NCBI GenBank assembly: GCA_016806645.1
Contig: JACSYO010000134.1
Span: 1,013,501 to 1,077,500, forward strand
DNA: 64,000 nt
Source: Ophiodon elongatus
Taxonomy: Eukaryota; Chordata; Actinopteri; Perciformes; Hexagrammidae
Reading direction: 5' to 3'
Position numbers and translations under genes: made by a program. Shown here piece after piece: positions 1 through 11,330 of this stretch (its first letter is position 1; each line of letters begins with the position of its first letter). The notes below the pieces were generated by a model. It saw only the letters and a list, made by a program, of their open reading frames with translations, made no database searches and was not told the DNA's origin.

Positions 1-198
1 AAATTGCATTTGTATGCGAGTTAGCTTTTCCCATCACGTCAATTACTGTGACAACACAGTAACCTAGAGTGCAGGCTGTGTTTGTATGTGTGTCTATGTG
101 CAGGCGGTGGAGGTTGGAGAAGTAACAAATAAGGACCGAAGAACAAAAACAGACCATAATTGACACTGTGTCCACTTATCCTCAATCTTCCTCTCCAG

Positions 199-294
199 GT
201 GCCATTTGTTTTGGAAATATGGCCATTGCCATGCTGGAGCCAACGCTGCCAATCTGGATGATGGAGACCATGTGTGCCAGGAAATGGCAGCTAG
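199..294 (+). CDS. slc18a2: slc18a2 exon with end of TM7 (LEPTLPIW)
   Basis: The acceptor is ctctccag|GT and the donor CTAG|gtattt. The exon enters with two bases of a split Gly codon and leaves with one. It encodes ICFGNMAIAMLEPTLPIWMM, then ETMCARKWQL. Glu and Trp at human positions 312 and 318, known from VMAT2 ligand-bound structures, are present. The preceding 198 bases are intron. Confidence 0.93.
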
Positions 295-2617
295 GTATTT
301 ACAGAGTACTCACTCAGAAAATACACATTATGCAGTATACGTCGTAACAGCACCTAAATGTTTACAAAACTTTCAGTCCTTAAAAATGCAGACATTTATG
401 GGGATCAGTTTTTGTTTACATTGTTGGAAATGTGTAACTTTAATCCAATTATATGTTTGTTAATGAGGTCATAGTTAGAGGTGGTGTTGCACAAGACCAG
501 TGTTGTACTGTGTTTTTCTTTTTTTTCCCTCACATTTACAGAGATGAGAAAGGCAGATGATTAGAAACGGCTCTGAAAATGGTGCAGTCCAGCAAAACAC
601 CACCACTAGGACCTTATTGCTAAAACATATAATTTAATTAACACCTCTATGACAGTACCAAGAAAAACTGAAGATTAAAGGACCATATAAGTGTTTTGCA
701 TTGTTTAACCTCCATTACAAAAGCTTATATACTTTACATCACTGCCAACCATTTTCCAAAGCACAGTGCTTCAGAATTTCTAATGTGTTTCCATCCCTTC
801 TAGACAACCACTGACTTCTATTCATTTTAAAATCAACATGGGAAACCTAGAAAAAAATGGTATTTAACTAGTCCAACAGTGTGGACATTATTTAAAGACA
901 ATTTCACAATTGTAAACTTAAGCATTCCGAAATTCCCAGTTTATTTCTTGTTACAGTGTATGTCAGCTGATAGGAAGTAAACATGGACCCATGCTGTTGC
1001 CTAGCAATTCCATTGAAACGGTCTATAAAAAAATCTACAACTCCATTACATGCTTTGTAAAAAACTGTAATGTATAGTTGATTTGTTGTAAATTTGCTAA
1101 AACGTCCCGATTGTCAATTGCATTGTCTTTACATTTAAGCTGTAACGTGAGTCGCTAGTTACGTAACTCATCAGTTACTCAGTAGTCACGTGAGTTGTGT
1201 CCGCACACTCTTTTCCTAACTAAGTGGTTTTGTTGCCAAAACCCAATTTGTTTTTAACATCACAAATAAGTTTCTAATCGTTGTCCCAAAAGTCCTCTGA
1301 GGGATGTGGCACGGTTACTGCTAGTTGTTGTCTGACAACGCCACCTAGGTTTGTAGACACTAGGAACTCTGAAGGCTTAACTCAATGGCTAGATTTTAAT
1401 TTTGGTTCAACAAGGGAGAGCAGTGTTTTGTACCTCAAAGACTGGAGCAGAGAAAAAACAGCAATAAAACAGTAAACCATAAATAAAGTTGAACCCAAGG
1501 AACTTAGGTTATTTTAAAGCCACGCATTGCAAGCTTTTAAAAGAGTCCCAGGCTGTCTGTTAAGGAGAGTCCTCAGCTATCAACGCAGCATCTGTCCCGT
1601 AGACACAAACGTCGGCTTGGCTTCTTCTCGACCAGTGTCCAGTGGGTTTTTCAAGCAAACAATCAGCAGCATAGCAGGAATAGCACGGCCCTTTGTCTAC
1701 CTGACTTCTTCACCTGGTAATACTTCCTCATAGCGTTAAAACAGCTCTGCTTCCTGCTGATTGGTTCCTCACTGTCATGGCCCCGACTGAGATCAGTCCT
1801 AGTGCTCAATCAGGTTAATTGTTCAGTTCAGATATCCCTGTCCAAAGAAACAGGGCCCTGAATCTTGGGTTCAAATGTTGTCCACAGACTTCTTTTTTCC
1901 ACCAAGACATAAGCATTCAAGGGAAGTCTGAGCTATGTGATATCAAAATATTTGAAGCATCTTCCATACCCCCGCCCATGTGACAGTCCGTAATCCTCAA
2001 CTGGCATGTGACATTGAAAAGTAATGTCATCCATAGCTCCCTCCACAAAGGGCTTACATTTAGGTTCAGGAGTTCCTCAAACTGTTCTCTGCCTTCCCCT
2101 TTTATATTCAAGTCAAGATTGATTATTGCTCCACATTGTCACTTGGCTCATTAACATAATATACATAAATTTTTTACTTAGTGACTTGACGCAGTGCAAA
2201 AGTGCCACTGCTTTATCCTGCTAGATATTTTCTATACAGAGGCTCCCTGCAGCCTCTACTGTTATTGGTTTGTTCCAGTTGGTTGTATATGAAGTCTAGG
2301 TCAGATAAAAAAGGGTGAGTGGGAAACAGGATATTAGGGTGCCATGTGCTGGCAGGTGGAAAGCACAAGTCTTCATTACAGACAATGGAAGATGTACAGC
2401 AGCTCAGTGATGAGGCACTGATAGAGATCTGCTTATCTTGGAGAGCCTGCCCACACCTTCATCTCTCTCATCTGTGTGTGTCTGTCTGTGGCCCAGGCGT
2501 CGCTTTCTTACCAGCATCCATCTCCTACCTTATTGGAACCTACATCTTTGGCACGTTGGCACACAAGATGGGGAGGTAGGGAGAGAAATAATCCTTATCT
2601 ATGCTCTCGCTCTCTCG

Positions 2618-2667
<50 letters not shown>

Positions 2668-5600
2668 ATCTCTCTCTCTCTCTCTCTGGATGTGATATCT
2701 CTCTGGATGTGATATCTGTTTCCGCTCCTCTAAATGAGTTTTCAGTGTTTTTAATGTTTGTGAGGCTGGCTTTATTGAGACCTTGATAATACAGGTTACA
2801 TGCAGCATTGGGGGAGTTATGTGTGAATGAGAAAGTGAGAATGTATGAATGTATTCTATGTGAATAGTTTCAAAGACTATGAAATGTAATTAATAACTCT
2901 ATTACCATCATAGGGCCTTTTCAGTTTATTTATTATACTTTATAAATTTGGATATATGATTTGTTCCAATTCATAATGTTTTTGCAAATGTTGTATGATG
3001 GAGTCAGGTTTCAACCACCTAATTGTAATACACTTAATACTTAACATACCTTAACAGCCCTCGTGAGTCACATTAAGGACTACGTCACAAAATGTATGAC
3101 ACTGAGAGGTTTTCTTCGTCATGCTTCACCACAGAAAAAGGACTAAATTGGTTCTTATACAGAAAGCACAATAGGTGTTTCCATATAACAAATCACAGCA
3201 TTTGAAGTAGAATTTTGGTTGTATTACCTGAAAGAAGCAAGTGATGATGGTGATTTTGAGTTCCCTCATTCTTTTTCATGGACTACCAATAAAACTACTA
3301 GCCACCAATAATAAATACAAATGGTGTGCAAAACATACCTGAGGTAAAATATAATATTCAAACTATTTAGATATTTGTGTTATATGCATGTAAAACAAAC
3401 GGTTTTATTTTGTGGAAAAGTGAGTACAAAACAAGTACATGAAAAACATATAAGACCTGAGACATTATACAAAGTGAGACGGAGACAAAAACAAACTGAG
3501 GAGATAAACATTCTGATTTAGACTGAGTGGAAGAGTGAGAAACGGAGAATCCCTGTCTAACTTTGAGCAGAGACTATTGATGTTGATTAGATTGCACTGA
3601 CCATGTCCTCTCTCTCTGTTACAGGTGGCTTTGTGCTCTCATTGGAATAACTGTGGTTGGAATCAGTGTAATATGTGTAAGTATGAGGCAGACAACTGCA
3701 GCATTAAAGTGAATTCACATATCACCTATGGCATATTTCAGCAATGGTGGGTCCCTAAAGAGTTTAAATGGAGCAGAAATGTTGCAGTTTCAAATAACTG
3801 AATTCTTAAGAGGATTTGTAGGGTGTGTAATAATAATAATTTAAATACATTCAGAAATATTTCCTCAGCCAGCAGTAGATCCTCTAAATGTGAATTTTAA
3901 AGTGCTGTAATATGTAGCGTAAACTGTTTATTTTCTCAAAACCAGTTTTTATGATTTCCATGTACAAAAAACTATTGAGTGGGTTGGAAACGGTGTTTTT
4001 TGACCAAAGTGTTTCGAAGGTAAAAAACTACCAGAATATCTGAATCATCAAGATTTTCCATCTCATTATTTTCCAATTCTCATACTGCCAATGGGAGTCT
4101 GAGTTTACAATGATTATAACGCTAAAATAAAAAAGCAGCCAGCATCTCTGACTTCTCTCTTCTAGAAGCGTTAGTTAGTTAGTTGTTTACTCTCAAAGGA
4201 ATACATGTTCTGATATTTGTCTCTGTGTTCTAGGTTCCACTTGCCAAAGACATCTACGGTCTGATTGTTCCAAACTTTGGTGTTGGTTTTGCTATTGGTA
4301 GGTCTGCTAAATGTAATGCTACGCTAAACAAGTATGTCCCCCTCTGAGTGTGTGAGATATTTATTGTTTGTGGTGTGTTACAGGCATGGTGGACTCCTCT
4401 ATGATGCCTATCATGGGTTACCTGGTGGACCTGCGACACGTGTCTGTTTATGGAAGTGTGTATGCCATTGCTGATGTGGCTTTCTGCATGGGATTTGCTT
4501 TAGGTAAGAAGGAACCTAAAAACCTGAGCAATGTTATAGACTATTAATCTACAGGTTATGATACCTCCAAAGTGAATTTGAAAACAGACACAGTCCAATC
4601 ACTGTTCATCTTGTTTGTCCAAATTAAATTCTGGTGTCATTGTGGTAGGTTATGGTTATTACAATAACCATATGTGTTGCCAGGTTATTAAGAAGAAAAG
4701 CATTTTCCAGCCCTGATTTTAGTTATTCAATTGTAACGTGTTCTCCCTCCAATGCATCATAATACTGCAGCGTGGTCAGGGCTCCTAAGCTTCACTCTAT
4801 GATGCTCTACATCCCCCTCTAGCCTCAGTTTTGGACGCGTCAGGGACGGCGTGTCAATATATATGCTATGCGTTACATGCATAGTGACTTTTCAAAATGA
4901 ACGTGTGTCTTCACAGGAAGTTAGGTCTGGGCAACAAAACCACTTACCGAATGCGTTCCGATCGCTCAGTAGTTCCCTGCCAAGTGGACTGCAAACGGTA
5001 TCCAGTCACGATAAATACGATTCTAAACCATAGGAAGCCAAAATGCTCAGTTCACAAGAAGCTGTGAAGTGTCTGGGGAGGAACTGAACAACGGCTCTTC
5101 TCTTTGACACATGTTGACAAGCAAGATTACCTATCAGCCATTGCACCTCGTTGGAGCGCTAGCATGGGGCTAAGCTAGCCAAACCAAGAATGAAGTTACA
5201 GCTCTAAGTAACAACCAATATTACAATAAATGTCAGCATTAGTTGTCTGCTTATGTTGGCTGCTGTGGCTAGAAACTAACCTAACCAACAGTTGAGTACA
5301 GCGCTCGCGCCGCAGCCAGCGGTTTGCTCTGGAGACGTGGCTGTCCGCTGAGTATTGCCGTTAGCGATGTTGCTATTGATATCCATTCCAACTATTAATA
5401 GGGGCAAGGAGACCACCAATTTATCTATTTTCTATACATATTCAGTATTTTATTTCAACGGACGGAGGAAGTGATGTCTGCGTTGATGACATTGCAGGGT
5501 GTTCCTAATGGAGGAATTTTGTCGAGGGCAGTTCTCAAAGTTGCGTATACTGTGGAACAGAACTTCAGTTAGGTTTAGGAAAAGAGCGTGGTTGACATTA

Positions 5601-8600
5601 ACTTGACTCTTGTGAATAGCGCGTGACAGAGTTATTGACTGCACTGACCAAACTATGGTATTTGAGGCATTGGAAGTGAGAAAAGATATATTTTTTGTTT
5701 CTCAGCCATGGTTGTGGTACTTGACTGAGTTTTTGTAACGATGAGGGGAAAGTATTTTTCCCCTGAATATAATAATTAGAATTTTTAACTATTACTCAGT
5801 TTAAAAAAATATATTATCCCACGTCCATATTACCCCAATTGCTAAAAATGTAAAAATTACATTCTGCCATTTTGGTTAATCCTGATATATAACCTTTTAT
5901 TATGAGCAGATTAACCTATTACCCCATTATTACTGTGTTATTACTGGCATTACATGACATCTCAATATTTTAATCTGTACTCAAAATATGACGGGGTTAC
6001 TACCTCTATACCATGTATGCTAAATGAACCTGATGTTACAAATATGTCCGTACAAAGTTGCAACTCAAATTTCCATCTCACTCCCAATGTGTCACATAAC
6101 GCAGCCTGGTCAGTGCTCCTTGGTGGAGGACTTTCATTCAGGTGACAACTATTTGTTTCTTGAGTGAAACTAAAAATAAAAGTTGACATTTTAGTCACAT
6201 TAGCTGTAGCATGAGTCGCTAGTCACGTGACTCGTCAATTGCTCGTCAGTTACTCGGTAGTCACGTGAGTTGTGTCAGCATACTCTTTTCCTAAACCTAA
6301 CTAAGTGGTTTTGTTGCCTAAACCTAACTTCCTGTGAAGACAAAAGTTAATTTTAAAAATAAACAATGCATTTAGGGCATGAGCGCATATTGACACGCCA
6401 TCACTGACACAAGTCCAAACTGACGGTACAAGGGTACGTAGTTTGAGGCTTAGGAGCACTGAGCACGCTGCAGTATTTGACTGGTTGGGGTGAAAAAGTG
6501 CTGCACTCAGCCAAACAAATGAAACTAAACTAGTGTGTGATCTGTCCCCGACTCATGCAGGTCCATCTATCGGAGGAGCTATAGCTGAGAGTATTGGCTT
6601 CCCCTGGCTGATGACCATAATTGGGATAGTGGATATTAGCTTTGCTCCTCTCTGCCTCTTCCTCAGGAATCCACCGGGACAAGAAGAGAAAATTGTAAGA
6701 TCCAAAACACACTTAAAAATAGTCAATCAAATCCTACATAAACACAAAAAAATATTGAAGCTCTGGAAGACAAGGTCAACAAACATCATTATTAGAATTC
6801 TCTAGTTTGGATGCATTGGTAGTTTATGGATAGATAATAAGTTGCACAATTCCCGCGACAAGTTTTTTCTTGCATTGCCTTTTAAGTCTCAGCAACGTTG
6901 CTCTGACATGCAGTTCTATAACCAAACCTCAAACAGGTGCATGGAAAATCCCAAAGTCCTTCTGCGTAAAGTAAATGGCATATCCCTGTGCTGGAAGACG
7001 ATAAGTGTCCTGGTTACCTATTCTATACTCGTTAACACATCAAATGCCTAAGTTTTATCGTGCCAAATTAAAACTATCAAAAAAAAGAACTGTCACAGAT
7101 CATGTCAAAGTCTGACGTAGGACATGGGACATTGACCAAAATGTCCAATCTTTTATTAACAGTTTATTTTATAAGCTGTGTTGCTAGATATTGTATTATT
7201 ATTTCATAACTGCATGGTGGCTAAAAGTCAAAATTCACAAAACAAAAGAAGAGACACTGTTTCAGGCGCCTCACAGCGCAACAAACATTTAAAAAGAAAA
7301 AGAAAGGAAAAAGGATAAACAGTTGAAACTATATCAACATTGTCAATCATGAAAAACAGAATGCTTATTTTTTCAACGTTTTTTACCAACGCCGTCACTA
7401 GACAATAATGTCGATATCAATTCTGAAAAACCTTCAATGGAATTATTTTGGAAATCAGTTCTTTCATATATTCAATAAAGTAAAATGTAAGTTTAGCTCC
7501 TTTGACACCATTTCTGCTTAAAAGAAGATACAGTTACATATAACCATTTTAATATGAATACTTTGTTAAAAACCTGTTGGAACTCCTGAGTAAATGATCC
7601 CAAAGGCAATGAAATAAAACTAAGCTTCCATAAGGTTTTTATGTGTATCTTATAACAATGCTGTTATAAAGGATTTACCAATTAGTCTGATATGTATGGA
7701 TGCATTTTGATGTTTCTATTTAGGGCTTAACAGAAACACAGACTCTCTCATGTTTACAGCCTTTAAAGATTGGAGAATAACTGTGAATGACCTTACCATC
7801 ATTGGACACCAGTTGGCTGCATGCAGATCTCCATCCTGCATGCTTGTGACTGAACCCCCTCATGCTGCAGCTCCATCCTTCTGCCTTCCTCTGTTTGTTC
7901 GTCTCCATGCATCTGTTATCATTCATCACCTCTCTCCTCCATTAAATTCTGTTTGTATTCACCACCTCGTATTCATATTATCTGCTATTTCCCTCCATCA
8001 GCATTTGCCTCTTTTTACTCAATCTCAGACCGATTGGCAGGATTCTGACCTTATTAAGTGAATTGGGCATAACAATTTAATTTAACTAAAATGTCAAAAA
8101 CAATTTTAACATGTATAATTCAAAAAAGCAGGGCAAAGCCAAAGATTTATCTTTTGCCACTGAGTCAGATGTCAAAGAAAACATGCTATGCATGCTATGT
8201 GTAGAATTTGTATGTGTCTATTAATCTTAAAATGACTCTGATGGCATCAATTTGTTTAGAGAAATTAGAAAATTCAATACGTGGGCTCTGTTTTCTTACA
8301 GGCAACAGAGCAAAGTGCAGGATGTAAAGCACCTCTGTTCATATTGTACTTGTCTGTTTTATTTAATAAATAGCCTTCATTCTGCAACCAGTTGACAAAA
8401 TGGCAAAGAAAGAAATACGGCTGATTTGGCCATATTGCTAATCTGATTCTTACTAGCGTTTCTCATTTTGCATCTAAAAAATATTTTACATCAATGGAAG
8501 GCAGCAGGCATTCATATGAATGAATCTGGCACCATCTTGGAATCCAGTATGCAATTTGTCATAGTACAGCAATTACGTGTAATGATGCTTATTGCCAAAT

Positions 8601-10572
8601 TGCAATTACACGCCCATCCATTAGTAACCTGAGCAGTACTAGGCTGCGGCAAAATACCCACACTAACTAACACACATCACACTGGTCGGTGATAACTTAT
8701 GGTGAGTTAGGACCAAAACAGTCTTACACTTGGAGAGTCTAGAGACTCTAGGAGAGTTCTGACACTTATTTATTATTATTTTTATGAATTATTTTTTCTT
8801 CAGTTACTTTCAGCAAATGGAAGGACCACTCCTGGAAGAGAGTGAAATGTCAGTGTTTTCTAACACTCAGTCACACAGTAGAAATTACAATGAAGTTTCA
8901 TAGTTTGAGTTGTGGTTTGAAATACACATGGAAATAACTTATGTGGAAGGTTGATGCATTTCATTGGTGACCAAATGTTTTTGATTGTGGGAAGTAGTCA
9001 AAAAATGATAGGGTGTCATGGGCCAAACAATAGGAATTGCTTATTAAATGCGTTGTTACATTGCAAGAAAATCAGTGCTCCTCGACAAGTAAACCTCGTA
9101 GAAAATTAATTGTCTATCAAAATAACAACGCAATGCTAATAAATAGTTAAACTTTTGACAGTACAGTAAATTATTGGTGTGACCACATATTACATTTTGT
9201 ATATTTGTATCTGCTGCTCTTAAATTTCATTTAAATAAATGCAATACTTTCAAACTCTAATACAGTGGCCTAAGTGCCCACTTATAATATTATGATCTGT
9301 ATAAATCTGTAAATAAGTAAAATTTAAACAGGCATAAATTGCAAAATATTGGTTTCTGGTCATGGGCCCAATTAAAATAGTGTGATGTAAGATGTAATCT
9401 GTTTAATATCAGGATGAAACAAATGGAAGAAAAAAAATTGGTTTATGTCAAAGAGGTTAAGACAGAGACTATTTCACTAAATGTAGTTGATATCTAGTGT
9501 TTAAACTAGTATGTATAATAATAATGTATTAGAAAAATGCTACGCAGATAGATTAGAGACAAATGACAAAGATAACTTGGTTATCTAGGTTATATTATAC
9601 AAAAATAATAACATCATTATAAATATTATCCTTTCAGCTGTGTGACATATCCTAGTCAGCCTCCACATTGTGCAATACTGCAGCTCTAATATAATAACTA
9701 TAAAACAGACCACACCCTCTTGCCTTCTTGAGCAGGGTCGTCCTTCAATCAGAGGATCGGCGGTGTGTGACTGTTGTATGAATGGTATCTACTACTGATG
9801 GCAGATGGTACCTTAGCCTCTGTCATCAGTGTGTGAATGATGTCATGTAGTATTAAAGCGCTTTGAGTGGTCAGAAGACTAGAACAGATCTCTACAAGTA
9901 CAGGCCATTTACCATTCTTCCTTGCATTTGTTGACCAATTGCTAAACCATCATGTCACCTGTAAGTGCATGTGCATGCTTGTGTGTGTGAACAACATACA
10001 AACGAAATGGGGGACCCAACATTTCTCTTTAGCATTTCTAGTGGTCAAAAACTTGACGCATAGTCCCTTCAGACACCCGAGTCCTCTACTGGATGTAAGA
10101 TAGTGTCTTTTTGCCATGTGATTTTACCACTAGAAGTTGACAAAGTGAGGAGTTTTCCAATTTTACACATGGGGGCTTTAATGGCTCAAAACATAACTGC
10201 ATGAAATGCATTATTTCAACATAACTTCAAACTACCCTGAATGAACCTTGTCACACATAGGATTATAGCTGTATCTAGATAACTCAACTTAAAACACAGA
10301 ACCTCCTCAAATACGGAACATAAATTGAAGTAAAAAAAGATAAGAAAAAAAAAAAGGGGGAGGGGGGGTGGTTCTGTGTTTTACTAAGTAACAAAATGTA
10401 TTTTACGCATGTAACTTTGACATGTTCTGGCAGAAACAACACGTTCCTACAATTGTCTTTTCAGGCTATTTTGATGGACACCAACTGCTCAATGAAGACA
10501 AGGTCCTACTCCACACAGGGGACGTACTACCAGGGTGAGAACATGGATCCAGAATATGACGATTATGATTAA
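199..10572 (+). CDS. slc18a2: Vesicular monoamine transporter 2, 3' seven coding exons (partial gene)
   Basis: Join 199-294, 2497-2575, 3625-3676, 4234-4297, 4384-4503, 6561-6694 and 10465-10572. All junctions are GT/AG and the phases agree, giving about 217 residues equivalent to human VMAT2 299-514. The family exchanges vesicular protons for dopamine, serotonin, noradrenaline or histamine across the synaptic vesicle or granule membrane. The segment holds the C-terminal half of the major-facilitator fold (about TM7-TM12). Family-invariant blocks are readable: MLEPTLPIW (Glu312, Trp318), SISYLIGT (Tyr341), GMVDSSMMPIMGY (Asp399) and YAIADVAFC (Asp426), human numbering by hand alignment. The tail keeps the EEK-x-AIL sorting motif, read across the last intron. 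VAChT is unlikely because its coding region is normally intronless. VMAT1 is less likely because pdzd8 is the neighbour. Start and upstream exons are outside the window. Odd points are Phe at the Tyr433 position and a serine-free acidic C-terminus. Confidence 0.95.
295..2496 (+). other. slc18a2: slc18a2 intron with repeat remnant
   Basis: Noncoding between two well-defined exons. It contains a partial copy at 1137-1250 of a repeat family seen again later in this gene. The rest is AT-rich, and no other gene or ordered element is recognised. Short open frames here have no family resemblance. Confidence 0.8.
1137..1250 (+). repeat. Interspersed repeat family A, partial copy
   Basis: The stretch beginning near TGTAACGTGAGTCGCTAG and running to TAAGTGGTTTTGTTGCC closely matches 6200-6320 in the same orientation. 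Shared words include GTAGTCACGTGAGTTGTGTC. The class is not recognised. The motif of a GTTTAGGCAACAAAACCACTT block next to GTTAGGTTTAGGAAAAGA is common in fish genomes. Confidence 0.7.
2497..2575 (+). CDS. slc18a2: slc18a2 exon with TM8 (VAFLPASISYLIGT)
   Basis: The acceptor is gtggcccag|GCGTC and the donor GGGAG|gtaggg. It encodes GVAFLPASISYLIGTYIFG, then TLAHKMG and the start of an Arg codon. It is nearly identical to the vertebrate VMAT2 TM8 block, including Tyr341. A long CT microsatellite begins 28 bases after the exon. Confidence 0.94.
2576..3624 (+). other. slc18a2: slc18a2 intron
   Basis: Carries a (CT)n microsatellite near its 5' end. The remaining ~900 bases are AT-rich with nothing recognised. 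Confidence 0.8.
2604..2688. repeat. (CT)n microsatellite
   Basis: About 85 bases of CT repeats with TCGCT interruptions and one TTTAT break, followed by a 16-base duplicated flank (CTGGATGTGATATCTC twice). It starts 28 bases downstream of a splice donor. Confidence 0.95.
3625..3676 (+). CDS. slc18a2: slc18a2 exon with TM9
   Basis: A 52-base exon with acceptor tgttacag|GTGG and donor ATATGT|gtaagt. It completes the split Arg and encodes WLCALIGITVVGISVIC, a hydrophobic helix matching VMAT2 TM9. It ends in phase 0. Confidence 0.92.
3677..4233 (+). other. slc18a2: slc18a2 intron
   Basis: A 557-base intron with canonical ends. No repeat or other feature was recognised in it. Confidence 0.8.
4234..4297 (+). 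CDS. slc18a2: slc18a2 exon, lumenal loop and start of next helix
   Basis: The acceptor is gtgttctag|GTTCC and the donor ATTG|gtaggt. It encodes VPLAKDIYGLIVPNFGVGFA, then I and the first base of Gly. The following intron is only 86 bases, the shortest in this part of the gene. Confidence 0.94.
4384..4503 (+). CDS. slc18a2: slc18a2 exon with transport aspartates (GMVD and IADVAF)
   Basis: The acceptor is gtgttacag|GCATGG and the donor TTAG|gtaaga. It encodes MVDSSMMPIMGYLVDLRHVS, then VYGSVYAIADVAFCMGFAL. Codon 4392-4394 is Asp399 and codon 4473-4475 is Asp426, both needed for proton-coupled transport in the family. Codon 4494-4496 gives Phe where human VMAT2 has Tyr433. Confidence 0.95.
4763..4946 (-). 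repeat. Interspersed repeat family A, left inverted copy
   Basis: Runs from ACTGCAGCGTGGTCAGGGCT to GGCAACAAAACCACTTA. It is recognisably the reverse complement of 6310-6480, with shared CTTCACAGGAAGTTAGGT, GGCGTGTCAATAT and GGCAACAAAACCACTTA. The sequence expected next in the family (GTTAGGTTTAGGAAAAGA) is found instead at 5568-5585. Confidence 0.75.
4947..5567. mobile_element. Probable insertion inside the left family-A copy
   Basis: These ~620 bases separate two blocks (CAACAAAACCACTTA and GTTAGGTTTAGGAAAAG) that are contiguous in the other copy. Candidate flanking ACTT words sit at both edges. The insert includes GGAGCGCTAGCATGGGGCTAA and other unrecognised sequence. No coding capacity is seen. 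The insertion is inferred from the interrupted copy only. Confidence 0.45.
6200..6485 (+). repeat. Interspersed repeat family A, right copy
   Basis: Fuller copy starting TAGCTGTAGCATGAGTCGCT and continuing through CTAACTAAGTGGTTTTGTTG, CTTCCTGTGAAGACAAAAG and AGCACGCTGCAGTATTTGAC. It is opposite to the 4763 copy and in the same orientation as the 1137 copy. It ends about 75 bases before an exon. Confidence 0.75.
6561..6694 (+). CDS. slc18a2: slc18a2 exon with last membrane helices
   Basis: The acceptor is actcatgcag|GTCC and the donor AAAATT|gtaaga. It encodes GPSIGGAIAESIGFPWLMTI, then IGIVDISFAPLCLFLRNPPG and QEEKI. It contains the final helix and the start of the cytoplasmic tail. The exon begins about 75 bases after a repeat copy. 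Confidence 0.94.
6695..10464 (+). other. slc18a2: Last slc18a2 intron (3.8 kb)
   Basis: AT-rich noncoding sequence between the last helix exon and the tail exon. It carries a + strand tRNA-derived SINE remnant near 9722-9915 and homopolymer tracts just before the acceptor (10343-10372). A 103-codon open frame at 7750-8061 shows no family features. Confidence 0.8.
9722..9915 (+). mobile_element. tRNA-derived SINE remnant (family S)
   Basis: The head GAGCAGGGTCGTCCTTCAAT, then CAGAGGATCGGCGGT, matches the tRNA-like head of the copy at 30035-30250. The tail GCGCTTTGAGTGGTCAGAAG, then ACTAGAACAG and TACAAGTACAGGCCATTTAC, matches the tails of four copies in this window. The box B region is eroded. 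Confidence 0.75.
10465..10572 (+). CDS. slc18a2: slc18a2 terminal coding exon, cytoplasmic tail and stop
   Basis: The acceptor is gtcttttcag|GCTATT. It encodes AILMDTNCSMKTRSYSTQGT, then YYQGENMDPEYDDYD and TAA at 10570-10572. AILMD-x-NC matches VMAT2 tails. Together with the previous exon it rebuilds the EEKIAIL endocytic motif. The end is acidic, as in mammals, but without the terminal serines. Confidence 0.92.
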   Translation, partial: AILMDTNCSMKTRSYSTQGTYYQGENMDPEYDDYD

Positions 10573-11330
10573 CAGGACACCAGCCACGCAGGTTAACCCT
10601 TCAGAGGATCTATTTTGTTGTACAAAAAAGGAACACAGAAGAAAAAAACAGTAATTTAACAAAACAGCCAAGATATTTCCATGTGAATGTTCCGCATTCT
10701 GTCTTCACTGTTCTTTGTCCTCTTAGAAGTTTTACTGGAGCAAACCAAAGTTGTTCTTGATCTGTGGTTGCAAGCGCATTGTGTGAGAGATATTTTTTTA
10801 GCCGACAGCCTTATTCAGTAGAGAGATGTGTCAAAAAGCACTTTTTAGGTAGTAGAAGGGTGCTGAGCCACAAGTACGCTTTGCTGGTTTATTTTGGATA
10901 CAAATCTTTCTTAATTTACGTGTCAGCTATTAAAAGTCTCCTTTTTATTTACTGTACGTCCATGATACTGTCTAGAATATTAGTAACAAACCTTGTGCAA
11001 GTTGGTATAATATTGGGTAATTGTGTGATATGTCAAACTGTTTTAAAAGTCCGAGAAGACTTGTTGGGCTGATCTATGATCCTTGTTTGCATTGATGTAG
11101 CTACAAAAGTAGATACTTAGGACTTCCCCAGCCCGCCTGTTCTGGCTGAACTGCGTGGGGAAGTCAACACATTTGAGTTGCTTGAGAAAAGGATGAGGAA
11201 TGTGTTCTAAAACACAACATGGATACATGATGTCCTCCTAAGAACAGAATCTATGGCAACTTCGGTTAAAAAAGATGATTTAAAGTTGCTGTCCGTAATG
11301 TTTTTATTTAATAAATCATTAATACTGTAA
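10573..11330 (+). other. slc18a2: slc18a2 3' untranslated region (end approximate)
   Basis: Follows the TAA stop. The nearest convincing AATAAA is at 11310-11315, so a UTR of about 750 bases is proposed. Mammalian SLC18A2 UTRs are longer, so distal sites are possible. A 102-codon open frame at 10764-11072 lies inside this UTR and is not thought to be a gene. Confidence 0.5.
11310..11315 (+). terminator. Candidate poly(A) signal AATAAA for slc18a2
   Basis: Perfect AATAAA in TTTATTTAATAAATCATT, about 740 bases after the stop codon. Chosen by position only; no transcript evidence is available. Confidence 0.45.

Larger units (their letters stand above)
4504..6560 (+). other. slc18a2: slc18a2 intron with inverted, nested repeats
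   Basis: About 2 kb between the Asp426 exon and the last helix exon. Both ends hold copies of one repeat family in opposite orientation (4763-4946 with 5568-5625, and 6200-6485). The left copy is interrupted by about 620 bases. Confidence 0.8.

Noticed and set aside
10764..11072. 102-codon plus open frame
   Set aside because: It falls in the slc18a2 3' UTR before the AATAAA at 11310 and has no family features.
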